In this document: in pieces, positions 46,000-57,347 of the stretch
Position numbering within the stretch: position 1 is the first letter of the stretch
Layout of the letters: the number at the start of each line of letters is the position of its first letter
Source: Bradysia coprophila
Taxonomy: Eukaryota; Arthropoda; Insecta; Diptera; Sciaridae
NCBI RefSeq assembly: GCF_014529535.1
Contig: NW_023503616.1
Span: 3,782,001 to 3,846,000 of the forward strand
Direction: 5' to 3'
DNA: 64,000 nucleotides
Made by a program: the position numbers and the translations under genes
Notes under the pieces: model-generated
The model's database searches: none
What the model saw: only the letters and a program-made list of their open reading frames with translations
Told to the model about the DNA's origin: nothing

Positions 46000-46732
46000 G
46001 ACCGATCGTACTGTATATTGTATCATTGATTGAATTAAATGCGCTACATTGAGCATCTGTTCATTTATTTCATTTATTTTTTCAAGAAAAGGAAGTGTAT
46101 AACAAATGATCCACGTAGCTCCAGTTTGTACACAATTCTAAGGAGCTACTGCTACATATAATGTTCTGCTCATTTTAATTTTTTGCCAATCCGATTATAA
46201 AAAAATATTCATTCTTATTTTGTTACAATCTGAAGAAGAAAAAAATAAAAAAGAAAAAAATCGTTCTTTGCTGAATGAATTGAATGTATATCTAGATACA
46301 CCGTTTATATAAGTATATGCATACCAATTGATGCATACGAGTATGAATGGCTGAATCGTTTTGGAATAGTGTTAGTGTATAGTGGCCACCCATTTTTAAT
46401 GCATGTGATAGTGTGAGTGGGATACAAACACCAATACACATTAGTGTGGTGACGCAATTTTTTTTTTGTTCAATTTTTGTCGGTAAAGTTTTTGCGTTAG
46501 GGCGCCATTATGCTTTACCTAAAGTGAAATGGTTTACGTGGTATGGGACATATGTGCTTATTGAGATAAATCCAGACGCTAAATAAATAATAAGTCTCCT
46601 ATTTCGAAACAATGAGGAATTTGTCAGAAAAAATCATGGCAAAATATTCTCAATTCGCCTGATCTAAAGTCCTGATATTATTATAGCGACGATACATAAG
46701 AATTATTGCTATTTCATAATTTCCTTTTTTAG
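46000..46732. other. Non-coding, presumed intron or 5' flank of next exons
   Basis: AT-rich with short microsatellite-like tracts (for example near 46240-46260). I could not find an ATG-bearing exon that splices in phase to the exon at 46733. Confidence 0.4.
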
Positions 46733-47199
46733 ACAAATCAATGCAAACACTTCCAACAAACGATTTTACGGCATGTTTACAACTATCCAACCGATGAAGC
46801 AGTCCACAAAGCGTTGGTAAGAACATTAGATAATTTCACAGGAAATTTTCCGAAAATAATTCTAATTTTTCGATTTATTTTTCTTTCCACTCTTAGGTAG
46901 TAGGGGAACTATATCTTAAATATAAGCGTTGTGATCATAGTTACTGCTTGTCTCGTTTAATGTAAGTTTTGATTTGCGTAGCGATATAGACTGATATTTT
47001 TTTATAATTGAATTAACTTGTTTGCTACAGGCGTTCCTTACAAGAGCTCGTCTCATCGGAAGTAACAATAAATCCGAACACCCAAAAATTTGAAAGTGAA
47101 ATATCAATGATGGCTGAACATCTTTACAATGTGCTGTATTTATTGTGTCCACCGGCTCCACCAGCTATTGATATACCTAACGTGGCTGTTGCTGGATAA
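46733..47199 (+). CDS. Last three exons of an unrecognised gene (5' part missing)
   Basis: Exons 46733-46816, 46897-46961 and 47031-47199 join with consistent phases (TTG|GTAAGA, AT|GTAAGT; acceptors TTAG, TACAG) into 105 codons plus a stop. The text reads CKHFQQTILRHVYNYPTDEA, VHKALVVGELYLKYKRCDHS, YCLSRLMRSLQELVSSEV and, near the end, AEHLYNVLYLLCPPAPPA. It is non-repetitive, rich in Cys and His and looks like a conserved folded domain, but I do not recognise the family. The first exon begins at an acceptor (CTTTTTTAG), so the start codon lies further upstream, perhaps beyond the repeat-rich tract. Confidence 0.6.
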
Positions 47200-48591
47200 C
47201 AATAGTTTGCAGTAAGAGATCGGTAACAATTCATAGAAATTTTAAACAATTCAAAGAATTCGTTATCACTAACACTTCAATGATTCCTTAAATTCCAAGA
47301 ACCACGATATCGATTGGAAATAATATTGTGAGCAAAATGTTCTTTTCCAGATAAACTTTTTTTATATATATATATATAATCCTGATATTACGTACAACGA
47401 CATCTCGATGTTATAGTGTCTTTTATTCCAAATTAAACGATATTTCATTGAATTTAATTTTAATAGAGCGACTAAATAAAATGTTCCATTGTTTGTGGTG
47501 CTCAATTATTTAATAATTTTGTAAAAATTTGAATCACACGTATAACTATGTATACACAAACATTTTTGATAACAGTCACATCAGTAATTGAAATCGATTT
47601 TTAGTGAAATAACAGTTTCATAACAATAACAAATAACAATGATTAAATTGCCTCGAAACTTACTTTAGTTGTCTTACTGTTACTACAACAATACCTCACA
47701 GATTTCTTGGGGGAATTTCTTTAATTTTTTATTACTCCAGCTATTTTTCTTTAACGCAAATTTCAACGTATCGGCAACTAAAGTTTTTCATTTTAGATTT
47801 GTGCTGCTGCCACTTGACGCTCTCGAGTCTCAATCTTTCCAATATTTTCTTATAAAATATTTGCCACGTCCATATCTGTACAACAATTTCCACAACGCTT
47901 CCACAGTGTCATATTTTCCTACTTTGTCCTACTTTTTAGAAATTCGTCCTACTTGACCTACTGTCCTGCGTCGGACAAGTTTGTTAAGCAAATTCATACT
48001 ACTTGATGTTCGGAACATTCACATTTCTGAAGTCGAATTGATGTGCAACAGTTTACTTTAGAAAGAGTAAATCTCGCGAGGAGAGGTCATCTCATCTGCA
48101 TTTCTTTCTGCAAATTTTCTCGAAATCTGGGAAGTTAGGATAAAAGTTAGTATTTCTTGTCCACTTTCCAATTTCTTGAAATTGAATTCTCTCACTTACA
48201 TTATAAACCACTGATTTTTCATAATACTTCCAAAATTGATTCCAGGACCATGCAAAACTCAAACATTTGAAGTTTTTCATTGAACTTTGTATTCGCATGA
48301 AATAAATCTGCGTTTTCGTCTATTTTGCCTGAGTATAAGAATATAATTTTTCAGACATAAATCAGCTTAGAGAAGGTATTCGTTAGAAAAATGGTGTTTG
48401 TGGCTCGTTTTGCAGAGCGTTGTCGCTTTTGTATTGCTTTTGCAGTATAGTAATAGTATAAAGTGTAGTTGACTCAAAATATAACCGAAAAGTGAATGAG
48501 TTAAAAATTGTCCTACGTGTCCTACCATAAGACACGAAATTTTGAGTGCGACCACCGTTTCCACCAGACTATGTTTACATAACAACTGCCG
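47200..48591. other. Intergenic, nothing recognised
   Basis: AT-rich, with a local cluster of TCCTAC-TG-like pentamers near 47910-47970. The longest open frame (minus, about 48367-48804) overlaps a MITE and has no motif. Confidence 0.4.
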
Positions 48592-48783
48592 CAGTGTAAA
48601 ATAAACCAGGCAGCAGCGGTTCATTTTCGAAGCGTCAAATAAGTGACCTGATACACTGTATGAAAATGAAGTCAAATGAACCCTGACATAGATTGAATTA
48701 ATTTTATTCGCATAATATAAGCCTACTTGATTATTCAGGTCCCTAAACAAATCAAGCACTACTGCCTGGTTTATTTTACTCTG
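48592..48783. mobile_element. MITE, AGTAAAATAAACCAGG family, copy 2
   Basis: Left end CAGTGTAAAATAAACCAGGC and AGCAGCGGTTC, right end CTACTGCCTGGTTTATTTTA and CTCTGC. Related to 28997-29125. Confidence 0.7.
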
Positions 48784-49795
48784 CCTAATTTTATCACAGC
48801 TCAAAGGGTTTATCAGAAATGTAGTGGCCTTTTTAAGGTTTTAAAGCTAAGGCATGACGAAAAATGTGCTGAGTCGTATTTTTTTTATATACTGTCTGTA
48901 ACATCCAGAAATGGTCACGATCGTAGTTAAATTATTTAACTTACATCCCACATATCATGTGGAATGTGTTGTATCGGCTGCGACGCAGCGGCTCCGATAT
49001 TGACGTTTGTTTATTTTTTGTTGGCCTTTGGTCTTCTGCAGAGTGATTTTCGATTTTATATTTTAATTTGCTTTGTAGTAATGAAAAATTAAATAGTTTC
49101 GACTTTCACTAATTTTTTTTGGAAGTATTTCAAATGCTTGTGATTTCGGTTGTGTTGACGTAAAATAGATAATTTTGATTTGGCCGTAAAATAATAAAAT
49201 TAGCTTTTTGTTTAAGTGCCAAGTTAAGTGCAAAACATCCTTGAACCTTACATTCCTGAAAGAAAGTGTTTATTTATTTGATTAGCATACACTGTAGTAT
49301 CTTAATAAAGTGTCGTTCGCTAATTTGTCACTGCTTTTAATTCATAAAAATTTGTCTGAAAATTTGTGAACCTTGATATGAACGTTTGTTTGTCATAATC
49401 AAAAGTCATTAAATGTTTCTTTGTTTAATTTGAAAAATAGTTTTATTTGTAAAGTTGTATTTGCCAATCTACGCGACACCCAAACAATGTACAGAAATTC
49501 TAATATGTTTCATATTTTTGAAGAAGTCATAAGTTTCCAGATATTTGAAGAAATTTTAATATTTTAACTTTTGAAAATACGAATTTTTGCATGTTTTTCC
49601 ATAAATACAATGATATCTCAAACAAAACCATATTCTTATTTACTTTAAGCAAACCGAAAAAAGACTGTTCAAACAAAATGTTAGATTTCTTCGGAAGCTT
49701 TATTGTCCCGAGTTCTCGATATTGAGATCTTCAGAACGAGCAATCGCATAGAAATTAAATGCACCTGTTGCCAAGATTGGTATTAGATAAAGTAT

Positions 49796-49895
49796 ATTTC
49801 GTACCACGGATTAAAAGTCTTTTTTTTAGCGTGTGAGAGGTCTGGAATCGAATACACTAAAAAAGACTTTTAGTCCTTGGTACGAAAAAATTGAC
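49796..49895. repeat. Hairpin inside the 3.3-kb element
   Basis: TTCGTACCACGGATTAAAAG followed by TCTTTTTTTAG on the left pairs with CTAAAAAAGACTTTTAGTCC and TTGGTACGAA on the right. Confidence 0.6.
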
Positions 49896-50293
49896 TTGTC
49901 AATCTTTTTTGGATTTTTGTTGGCATCGTATAAAATTTAAGGAAATATTTAAACTCTCTTCACATGTAATTCCGTGTAGCCACTAAGTATAGTGCTGATA
50001 CAAAAAAAAACTGTAGATAGTCATGCACTTGTAGTATGAGTAAGTAGTCGTGCTTGGCCAGAAGTTACAGAGTGAAAGGTAGGTATATGAATATTCATAT
50101 GAAGCACACAAGAATCGATTTGAGACAATTTCTGACTGTATAACGAGGCTTACCTTAATGCTAAATAACTGAGCGAATGATAAGAAACTCCTGATAACTT
50201 CTGATTTTGATAGGAATGTTCTCATGAAAAGTCGCTTATGAATTATGATTTATTGAATTACATCCCAAATGTTCAAATCATAAAATTTAAATT

Positions 50294-50590
50294 TTAAGGT
50301 AAACTTCCAAACATAGTTAGTACGTCTGAATTGTAGACATCATCGTTGGTTGTACTTATTGAAGCAATTGTCTCTTCCAACAGTTTGGTATCCTGTAGAA
50401 ATTTTGCTTTTTTGTTGTCTATGGTTACCTTAAAGCTTTCCAGTTGTTTGATTTTTTTTTTAAGAATAGCTGTAGATGCGTTTAAACTCGTTATTTTCAG
50501 CTTAAGCTTTTTGTTATCTTCATATAACTTGGTGTTCGCTTTATTCAAAACCTTGGCACTTTTATGCGTACACTCAGTCGGTAGATACAC
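50294..50590 (-). CDS. Coiled-coil ORF in the 3.3-kb element (minus)
   Basis: Open frame of about 98 codons, continuing open further upstream without a stop for at least 15 codons (RYRHESRSQTVVYLP). There is no ATG at its start, so an upstream exon is likely. Residues of the middle part, KLYEDNKKLKLKITSLNAS and LKKKIKQLESF, show the heptad pattern of a coiled coil. It ends VYNSDVLTMFGSLP. Coiled-coil segments behind a THAP or other DNA-binding domain are common in transposon proteins, but no such domain is visible here. Function unknown. Confidence 0.4.
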   Translation of the reverse strand: MYLPTECTHKSAKVLNKANTKLYEDNKKLKLKITSLNASTAILKKKIKQLESFKVTIDNKKAKFLQDTKLLEETIASISTTNDDVYNSDVLTMFGSLP

Positions 50591-51069
50591 TACGGTTTGC
50601 GATCTGGATTCGTGTCGATATCGGACCTTTTAAATACGAGTATTACAACGGAAACGTTGCAACATTCAAGGGCTGCCCCTTGGCATCGGTCAATCGTCAA
50701 ATTGATAAAATTTGTAACTTATACGTTAACAAGGAAATTGGAGCGATGAAAAGAGCGGCCACTGTAGCTCAGACCAAGCAGCAAAAAGTTGATGAGAAGA
50801 ACAAGAAGGTGTCAGATAAGATGAAAGAGGCCGAGCAACATTTCCAAATATTGCGTGCAAAACGCCTTGCAGAATTGATGGGCGATAGAAATTCAGGTTC
50901 TTCATCGACAATCACAGCTCAATCAATTCGAATTCTTCCAACGGAAAGCGTTTTACCGCATGATCTTCCACAACAAACGACGCCCGGTTCAGATGCACAA
51001 GATGATCACGATCACCCGATGAACACGCCGCTTCCTGATGACTCAGATAATTTGAATACTGAGTACTGA
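50566..51069 (+). CDS. BEN/unknown-type ORF in the 3.3-kb element (plus)
   Basis: Open frame lacking an ATG at its left end, so probably an internal or last exon. It reads RVDIGPFKYEYYNGNVATFK, GCPLASVNRQIDKICNLYVN and then a charged helical stretch (KQQKVDEKNKKVSDKMKEAE), ending with an acidic Pro/Asp-rich tail (DDHDHPMNTPLPDDSDNLNT). AATAAA follows at about 51109. The family is not recognised; the mention of BEN in the label is only a possibility raised by its helical, charged composition. The left boundary is approximate and overlaps the 5' side of the opposite-strand frame. Confidence 0.35.
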   Translation, partial: AYTQSVDTLRFAIWIRVDIGPFKYEYYNGNVATFKGCPLASVNRQIDKICNLYVNKEIGAMKRAATVAQTKQQKVDEKNKKVSDKMKEAEQHFQILRAKRLAELMGDRNSGSSSTITAQSIRILPTESVLPHDLPQQTTPGSDAQDDHDHPMNTPLPDDSDNLNTEY

Positions 51070-51652
51070 GAGTTTAAAAAGTTCATTTTGAATTTAATTT
51101 TCAATAAAAATCTAATTGAACTGCTCTAAAAAGTATCTGTGTTTTACTTGAGTCATGTTTTCAGTGTTTCCCCTTTTCTCCTATCTAAACTAAGGCTCGT
51201 AATAGGTTGGTTTTTACCAGACCTGAACCTGAAAATCGAACCTGACCTGAACTTAACGTGACCTGACTTACATTTGACCTGACCTGTTTCGAATTCAATT
51301 TGACCTCACTCTTACCCATGGTTTGCATATGGTTTACACTTACCTAACGTTTACCATCCAATTTTTCAATTTCTACAGTCTATCACTTATTGATAAAGAA
51401 ACAACAGGACATTATATGGTTATATATCGTTATATGGCAATAGACTTACTTACCTATTAACCTTCAGTAGTAAATTCTGTTGTAGAACGATTAAAAAGAA
51501 TTCGACATTTCTAAAGAGAACATACTTTTCTCAATAATTTTATACCTAAGAAAACCAAAATCAGTCATTTCGCGAATGTTAAAAGATATTTCTGAGCATT
51601 TTTCAAATGGCTAGCAAAATAATATCGTATTGTACCAAGGCAGCTCCGTATT

Positions 51653-51780
51653 GTTTAAAAAAATTAGGAGACCTCATATCGGACAGTGTCCGCTTGTAAA
51701 TATTATTATTAACTTGTGACATAAAGTAATTTTCAAGCGGACACTGTCTAATTTTAGGCCTCCTAATTTTGTGAACAATG
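51653..51780. repeat. Inverted repeat of ~128 bp
   Basis: TTAGGAGACCTCATATCGGA and CAGTGTCCGCTTG on the left pair with CAAGCGGACACTGTCTAATT and AGGCCTCCTAA on the right. It lies in the right half of the 3.3-kb element. Confidence 0.65.
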
Positions 51781-52229
51781 AATATGTGGTCGCAAGAGAG
51801 CTACCATGATACAACTAATACAATGTTGGAAAATTTTGTTATGGTTCCCTTCATACCCTAATAAAATATTTTCTTTTCTTCATCTTCGTTACAATTGAAG
51901 TCATTTCTACCTCTCTCCCTTTCAAGGAAGATAAATTTCGTTTGAGGGCAGAGAGCGCAATTAAGGTTATCGATCAGTAAGATGTTCAAAAATATTCAAA
52001 GATTGGTTTATCCTCTTGCATTTGTAATAAGAAAAATAATTCGGTGATGGATTAAATTAAATTAAATTAAAATATAAAATCTGCAGAAGACCAAAAAATA
52101 AACAAAAAATAAACACAAAATAAAAAAAACGTCAATGTCGCAGCCGATACAACACATTCCACATGATATGTGGGAAGTGAGTTAAATAATTTAACTACGA
52201 TCGTGACCATTTCTGGATGTTACAGACAG

Positions 52230-53780
52230 TACCAAGGACATTCATTTTTTTATTAAATCGGTAAAGGATATTGTATACTTCTTTTAGCGAGTTTTTGATA
52301 ATAGTCGTTGGATTTTCAGTTTTTTTTTTCTTACCTTGAAAAATAAGTCAATTTCAATATCATAGTCGGTCAACGACATAAAAACCACGAATTTTTATTG
52401 ATTTTAAATTGAAATCAATTTTCAAATTTGAGCATCAACTGGCCACATTATGATACGGTTACGATTTCTGTTTGTTATTGTTTCTATGGTTTCGTTAATG
52501 TAGTTTTAGAACTATTCACTTTTGATTTAAAGTGGAAAGTAGTTATAAGCAATAAGCATAGACTTGAAAACTATAGTGTTGTCATCAGCTATTAATTCCA
52601 TTTTGTTAATAGAGTGTTATGATGAAAGAGAGGAAGATATTTTGACAAGTACCCCAAGGCAAGTTAAAATAAACTGGTCTTCTGTCCTCTCGCTCTCAAC
52701 GTACCACGTTGAAAGAGAAGCAAATACTTTGACAAGTACCCCAAAGGCCAGATATAATAACTAGTCTTCTGTTTTCTCGCTCTGATCATAACAGTCCATA
52801 CAAAAAGACAACTTCCTACATCCCAAGATTACTTAAAATTTAATTAAAACTTTATTTTATTCAAAATTTCTTAAATATAGAAAGCATGTTAAAATATTTT
52901 ATTTATTTTAATTTAAATATAAAAATAATTTGCTGCAAGCTGTGAACGTAGCATCTTTTATTAATTAAATAAAAGAAGCTATAAAACCAATTTTTTTTTA
53001 TTTTCTTTTTTATCCAACCATTTCAACACAAAATGTATAAATCGACACCATGAATTATAGGTGGTTCTCAAAAGCAAGACCTACCATAAACTTCCATTGC
53101 TATATTTTCTATAGGTATGTATATAGCAGTTAATAATACGGTTTCTCGTTTTTCATGCTTTGTTGTATGCATGGTGTGCGAGCAGTTTGTTTTGGTTCGT
53201 TAATATACTGCCATCTGGTTATACGCCTTAAATGGGTGTGATTTCACAATAAGTGTATGGGGCAAATAGATTTTCAGATTAAAAAATCGGAACAAAATCG
53301 GACTCAACGGTTTTCGATAGCCCTGGGGACCCCTTGTCGAGCTCGTAGATTGGCAATATTGGAGTAATGAGATGGAAGAAATTCTCAATATATTTTTTCC
53401 TTGTTATCGCGATAACTTTCGTAATTCTTATCCGATTTTCAAATTTTTTGTTTTAAACGACGAAGATCGAAATTCTTGAGGTTGAGTACGTAGATGTATG
53501 TTAGAACAACAACGAGATAAGAGAAATTTTACACAGACGTTGTTCCTTGTTACCGCGATAGCAAGTAATTTTTACCCGATTTTCAAAGTTGTGTTTTAAT
53601 TGACAGACAATGAAATTTATTAGGATAAGTAGGTAGATGAATAATATTGTAGTAGTGAGATTGAAGTTATTGTAAACACAATTTTTTTTCTTTGTTACCA
53701 CGAAATTATTCACGACAGAGTAAAGTTGACCTTTAGAGACGCCGTGAATTTTTGCGTTATGGTAGTAAACACGTTCTTAT
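52230..53780. other. Intergenic, nothing recognised
   Basis: AT-rich. A short direct repeat (TTTTGACAAGTACCCC and TTTGACAAGTACCCCA, near 52640 and 52728) marks a local duplication of about 90 bp. Confidence 0.4.
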
Positions 53781-54065
53781 CCAAGGTTCTGAAAGAACAG
53801 GTTAAGACAGCCACGAAGGCGGGTGACACACACATTTTGACAAATAGACACATTTTGTTGAACAGACTCATTACAGATTGTTTGAAATGTAAAACAATTT
53901 TTTTTTATCAAGTTCACATTTCAAACAATCTGTAATCTGTTCAATAAAAAGCATCTATTTGTCAAAATTTGTGTGTCACCGCCTTCGTGATCAACTCCAA
54001 GGTTTTGAAAGAACCTTGATCAACTCATATGTGTCTTAAACTGTTCCTGTTCTTTCAGAACCCTG
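53781..54065. mobile_element. Foldback element of ~285 bp
   Basis: The left arm has AAGGTTCTGAAAGAACAGGT, CACGAAGGCGGGTGACACAC and ACAGATTGTTTGAAATG; the right arm has the inverse in order, with about 50 extra bases (near 53990-54040) that form their own small hairpin. Confidence 0.7.
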
Positions 54066-54574
54066 AACTTATCCGTCTAGTAATGAAATTCTGGATTTCT
54101 GGTGTAGCAATCTAGGAGTATTTCTTAAGATTCTTTGTTCGATTTCAGGATAACATGATAACTCGAGTAATTTTTATAAAATATTTTGTTATAATTTCAT
54201 CCGTGTTAGTTCAGAAGAGTGAGTTTGGATGCTAAGTTTAAGCATTGCAACGTTAAAAATATCGAATGTCCTCGATGCATAGCATGGCTCATTAATAAAT
54301 TTGTGATCTATTCAGAAACAGCTCATCTTCAAGAAAGAAACTCTAAATCTTGTCCTCCAAATTTTTTCTCATTTTCATGCTAGGTGCAGTGCTATGACCT
54401 CAATCTAAACAATGAAAGTAGATAAGTAGGTGAAAATTTGCACTAGAAATAAGTTCGTTTGAGGTGGCGCCATGCAAATCCGTATGTGCTCCGGCTAGAA
54501 CAAATTTGAAAGTTTGGCCATACCTATCTATATACTTTCATTGGTAGATTCTACATTGAATAGGCATGGGCGAT

Positions 54575-54880
54575 AATGATTATCGATAATTATCGATTAT
54601 CGATAATTATCGATTATCGATAATTGATAATTATCGACTTTTTTTATCGAAAATTATAAACAAAATATCGATAATCGATAATTATTGATATTTTGATAAT
54701 TATCAAGATATCGATAATTCGATAAATCGATATTTCGGTCCGAAAATCGTATATTTATCGATATATCGGTATATTATCATGAATTTTTAGATAAATATCA
54801 AAGTATCGAAATTCGATATGATTAATATGATACAATATGATCAATCGATTATCGATAATTTCTTTCGATTGATATTATCG
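54575..54880. repeat. ATCGATAATT simple-sequence array
   Basis: Long run of ATCGATAATTATCGATTATC-type palindromic units, flanked by the related ends GGCATGGGCGATAATG and CCCATCCCTAA. Confidence 0.8.
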
Positions 54881-55813
54881 ATAATTTTGAACGTCTCCCA
54901 TCCCTAACATTGAAGAATGAGTGAAGACAATTTGTTCTGACTAGTTAACCCGGAACCTGTTTACTTGGAAGGCGACCTACACTAGAACCTAGAACCCAAT
55001 TAGGCGAAGGAACACCTCAATTGTAATTTATTCCTATCTATTGACTGTAATGTAAAAAGTGTCTGACTGGATCATATCACTGACATTATCACAGACGGTA
55101 AAGCATTTTATTTGCACAACTATCGAATTCAATAAATATTATTGGATCACACTAAGACACTCCTAGTGGTTGTTTTAACGTTGCAACGAGAAAGTGCAAC
55201 GGACGCTGTCTTCAACATCACACAATGTACAGCTGAAGAGAGGAGAGGCAACCTAAGTAGTGAAATAACGGTCGGGCACCAAAAGACGCTGGAATAAAAA
55301 TAATAATTAGAAAACGTATATTTTATTGTTGATAGACGTTGATAATCGAGGCTTTTACTTGCCAGTCCGAGAGATGTACAAAATTTGTGTCTATCACAAA
55401 TTATTGTTATCAACCCATGGACAACAAGAATACTTTAGAAAGAGAAAGAAGCTGAAACGAGAATCATCGCGGTGCTATTGTTGATTGACGATCCAGTGTA
55501 GTTCAAATCTTGATTTTATTGGGGTGTTTGATAAAAGTATTGGTGTTCAATTGATTCATTGATGGTTGTAATGTCACAGTAGAATAATAGACAAATTAAA
55601 TTCTTTTTATTCAACTAAGTCCCACCTTTTGGGTGGGTCAGATCCCTTGACTGACTGAATTTCGCAAAATATTTTTGTTGTATTTCTTGCTTACCTTGGA
55701 CAGAAATGAAACTCGAGTAATTAACGTCTCTCGCTTCGCCCTGGCCTGGCCGCAAATTTCACATTTTTTCTAGAGCGGCCATTCGAACATTTAAAAATAC
55801 CTTCAAATTTGTC
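54881..55813. other. Intergenic, nothing recognised
   Basis: No gene supported. Near 55725-55765 is a fragment of the CTCGCTTCGC-core repeat also seen at 25.5 and 25.9 kb. Confidence 0.4.
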
Positions 55814-56000
55814 AAAGCACCTAGCAGGGTAATAGAGGTTTTTACACGTCAAATAAAGTAGTTTTTTGGTACCAATAATACCATTAGCAGCCTTAATGGT
55901 AATTTTGCAATGACATTATGAAAAAAAAGGTATGGAAATTTTCGCATACTTCGATTAAAATACTACTTTATTTTTTTCTATTACCCTGCTAGGTGCTTTG
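55814..56000. mobile_element. hAT-like MITE, AAAGCACCTAGCAGGG family
   Basis: 187 bp with ends AAAGCACCTAGCAGGGTAAT and ATTACCCTGCTAGGTGCTTT followed by G, flanked by the 8-bp direct repeat AATTTGTC (55806-55813 and 56001-56008). Non-coding. Related pieces are at 34669-34698 and 61872-61943. Confidence 0.85.
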
Positions 56001-56249
56001 AATTTGTCCAATCTTCGAGCTTAACCACATAAATTCAATTACTCGTCGAAACCATCAGAAAACACCGAATATCTGAATCCGCGCTCACCTCCAAATTTTA
56101 CGTTTGTCAAATCTGTATACTTGCTAAAATCAGTGATTTTATGATTTTTATCAGATAATAAATGCAACGTTTTCTTCGGATCTCAAAAGGTGAGTTATTT
56201 TCTTGTGCTAACGAAGCCAAAAGAATTACAACAAGAGATTCCTCATTAA

Positions 56250-56347
56250 GTCCGAGGTTCCAAATTTTTATTTTAACGAGTGGGTACCCTTCGGGTTGGG
56301 CTATATTCCCACTCGTCAAAATAAAAATTTGGAATCTCGGACGTAAT
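56250..56347. repeat. Hairpin element of ~98 bp
   Basis: TTAAGTCCGAGGTTCCAAAT and TTTTATTTTAACGAGTGGG on the left pair with CCCACTCGTCAAAATAAAAA and TTTGGAATCTCGGACGTAA on the right; the loop is TACCCTTCGGGTTGGGCTAT. Confidence 0.65.
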
Positions 56348-57347
56348 GTACGTAAAATTATTTAAATTGCAATTGCCTACATAAGCTCATAATTATGTGA
56401 ATTACTTTTTATCAATGCAAGTCTAAGAGGAAGCGGAAGGTATAATCTACCCGAAGCAAAAATGGAACAAAGACTGAAATCATCTACTGATAGGTAAATT
56501 CAACAATAACAGTAAACAACAGTAAAATGTACATACGTACTTACGTACTGTGTTTATGTCCTATGTTGAGTTTATAATTTGCGGAAACGAAATACACCGA
56601 CCATTCTCAGAAATGAGATCAGTTATACCATGGCACTGCCGAGTTGGGCAATGTAAATACATGATTGAATTCATATGAGCGAACGCGAAGTGCTATTTAT
56701 ACACGTAAGCTACCTTGATTATATGGATCCGAGTGATGACGATCGATAGATTTTATGCTCTATAAAGGGTAGATAATTCACCGAAATCTTAAATGATTTG
56801 AAAAAAAAAGCAAACAAACAGCGACAGACGACGACATACAAATCGTTAATGGCTTATTTATTGGTTGTTCAAATCAAAGAAGCTACAACATGGCAGAATC
56901 AGCACAGCGCTTCAGTAAAATATCCCATGAGTAGCTTCAGACTTGATTAATCTTCTAAAAACGGCAAGCGTAATGTGGCATAACAATCTGTTAAATCCTG
57001 TTTACGGCTAGGTTCTGAAATGACGAAGGAAGGTGGCACCCAAATATTCTAATGGTCCACGAACTTAGAAGAGAATTTTCGCCCTAGTTTAAAAATCGCT
57101 GTCGATGGAAATAAAATTCTTCAAAATCATCTCACACTTAATTTGCCTTTAATTCAGAATTTTTAACAGAATCTCGATTACATGAAAATTTAAATAGAGA
57201 TCTAGAGACACAATCTATATAATTTATTGACAATAAAGCCATCATCTTCGTTGAAATTGAACACTAAAATAAAGAAAATTAATTTTACAATTCGGCACTG
57301 TACAACCAATGCAACTATCTATAACTAAATTGTGTCCGTTATCGACG
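56348..57347. other. 3' flank of PLK4, nothing recognised
   Basis: I looked here on the minus strand for a third polo-box exon (a G-A/V-W-Q-x-DG pattern) and did not find one. Confidence 0.4.

Larger units (their letters stand above)
48892..52229. mobile_element. 3.3-kb inverted-repeat transposon with two ORFs
   Basis: Terminal inverted repeats of roughly 150-190 bp. The left end begins CTGTCTGTAACATCCAGAAA and continues GGTCACGATCGTAGTTAAAT and CATATCATGTGGAATGTGTT; the right end is the same in reverse. The element is bordered by TA on both sides (tata|CTGTCTG ... CAGACAG|tacc), as with TA-targeting transposons. Left and right repeats differ by a ~17-bp stretch. Inside are two divergent frames at 50.3-51.1 kb and a shorter hairpin at 49796-49895. 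I see no recognisable DDE or other transposase signature. Confidence 0.7.

Noticed and set aside
48367-48804. 145-codon minus-strand frame
   Set aside because: It runs through the MITE at 48592-48783, so it is a chance frame.
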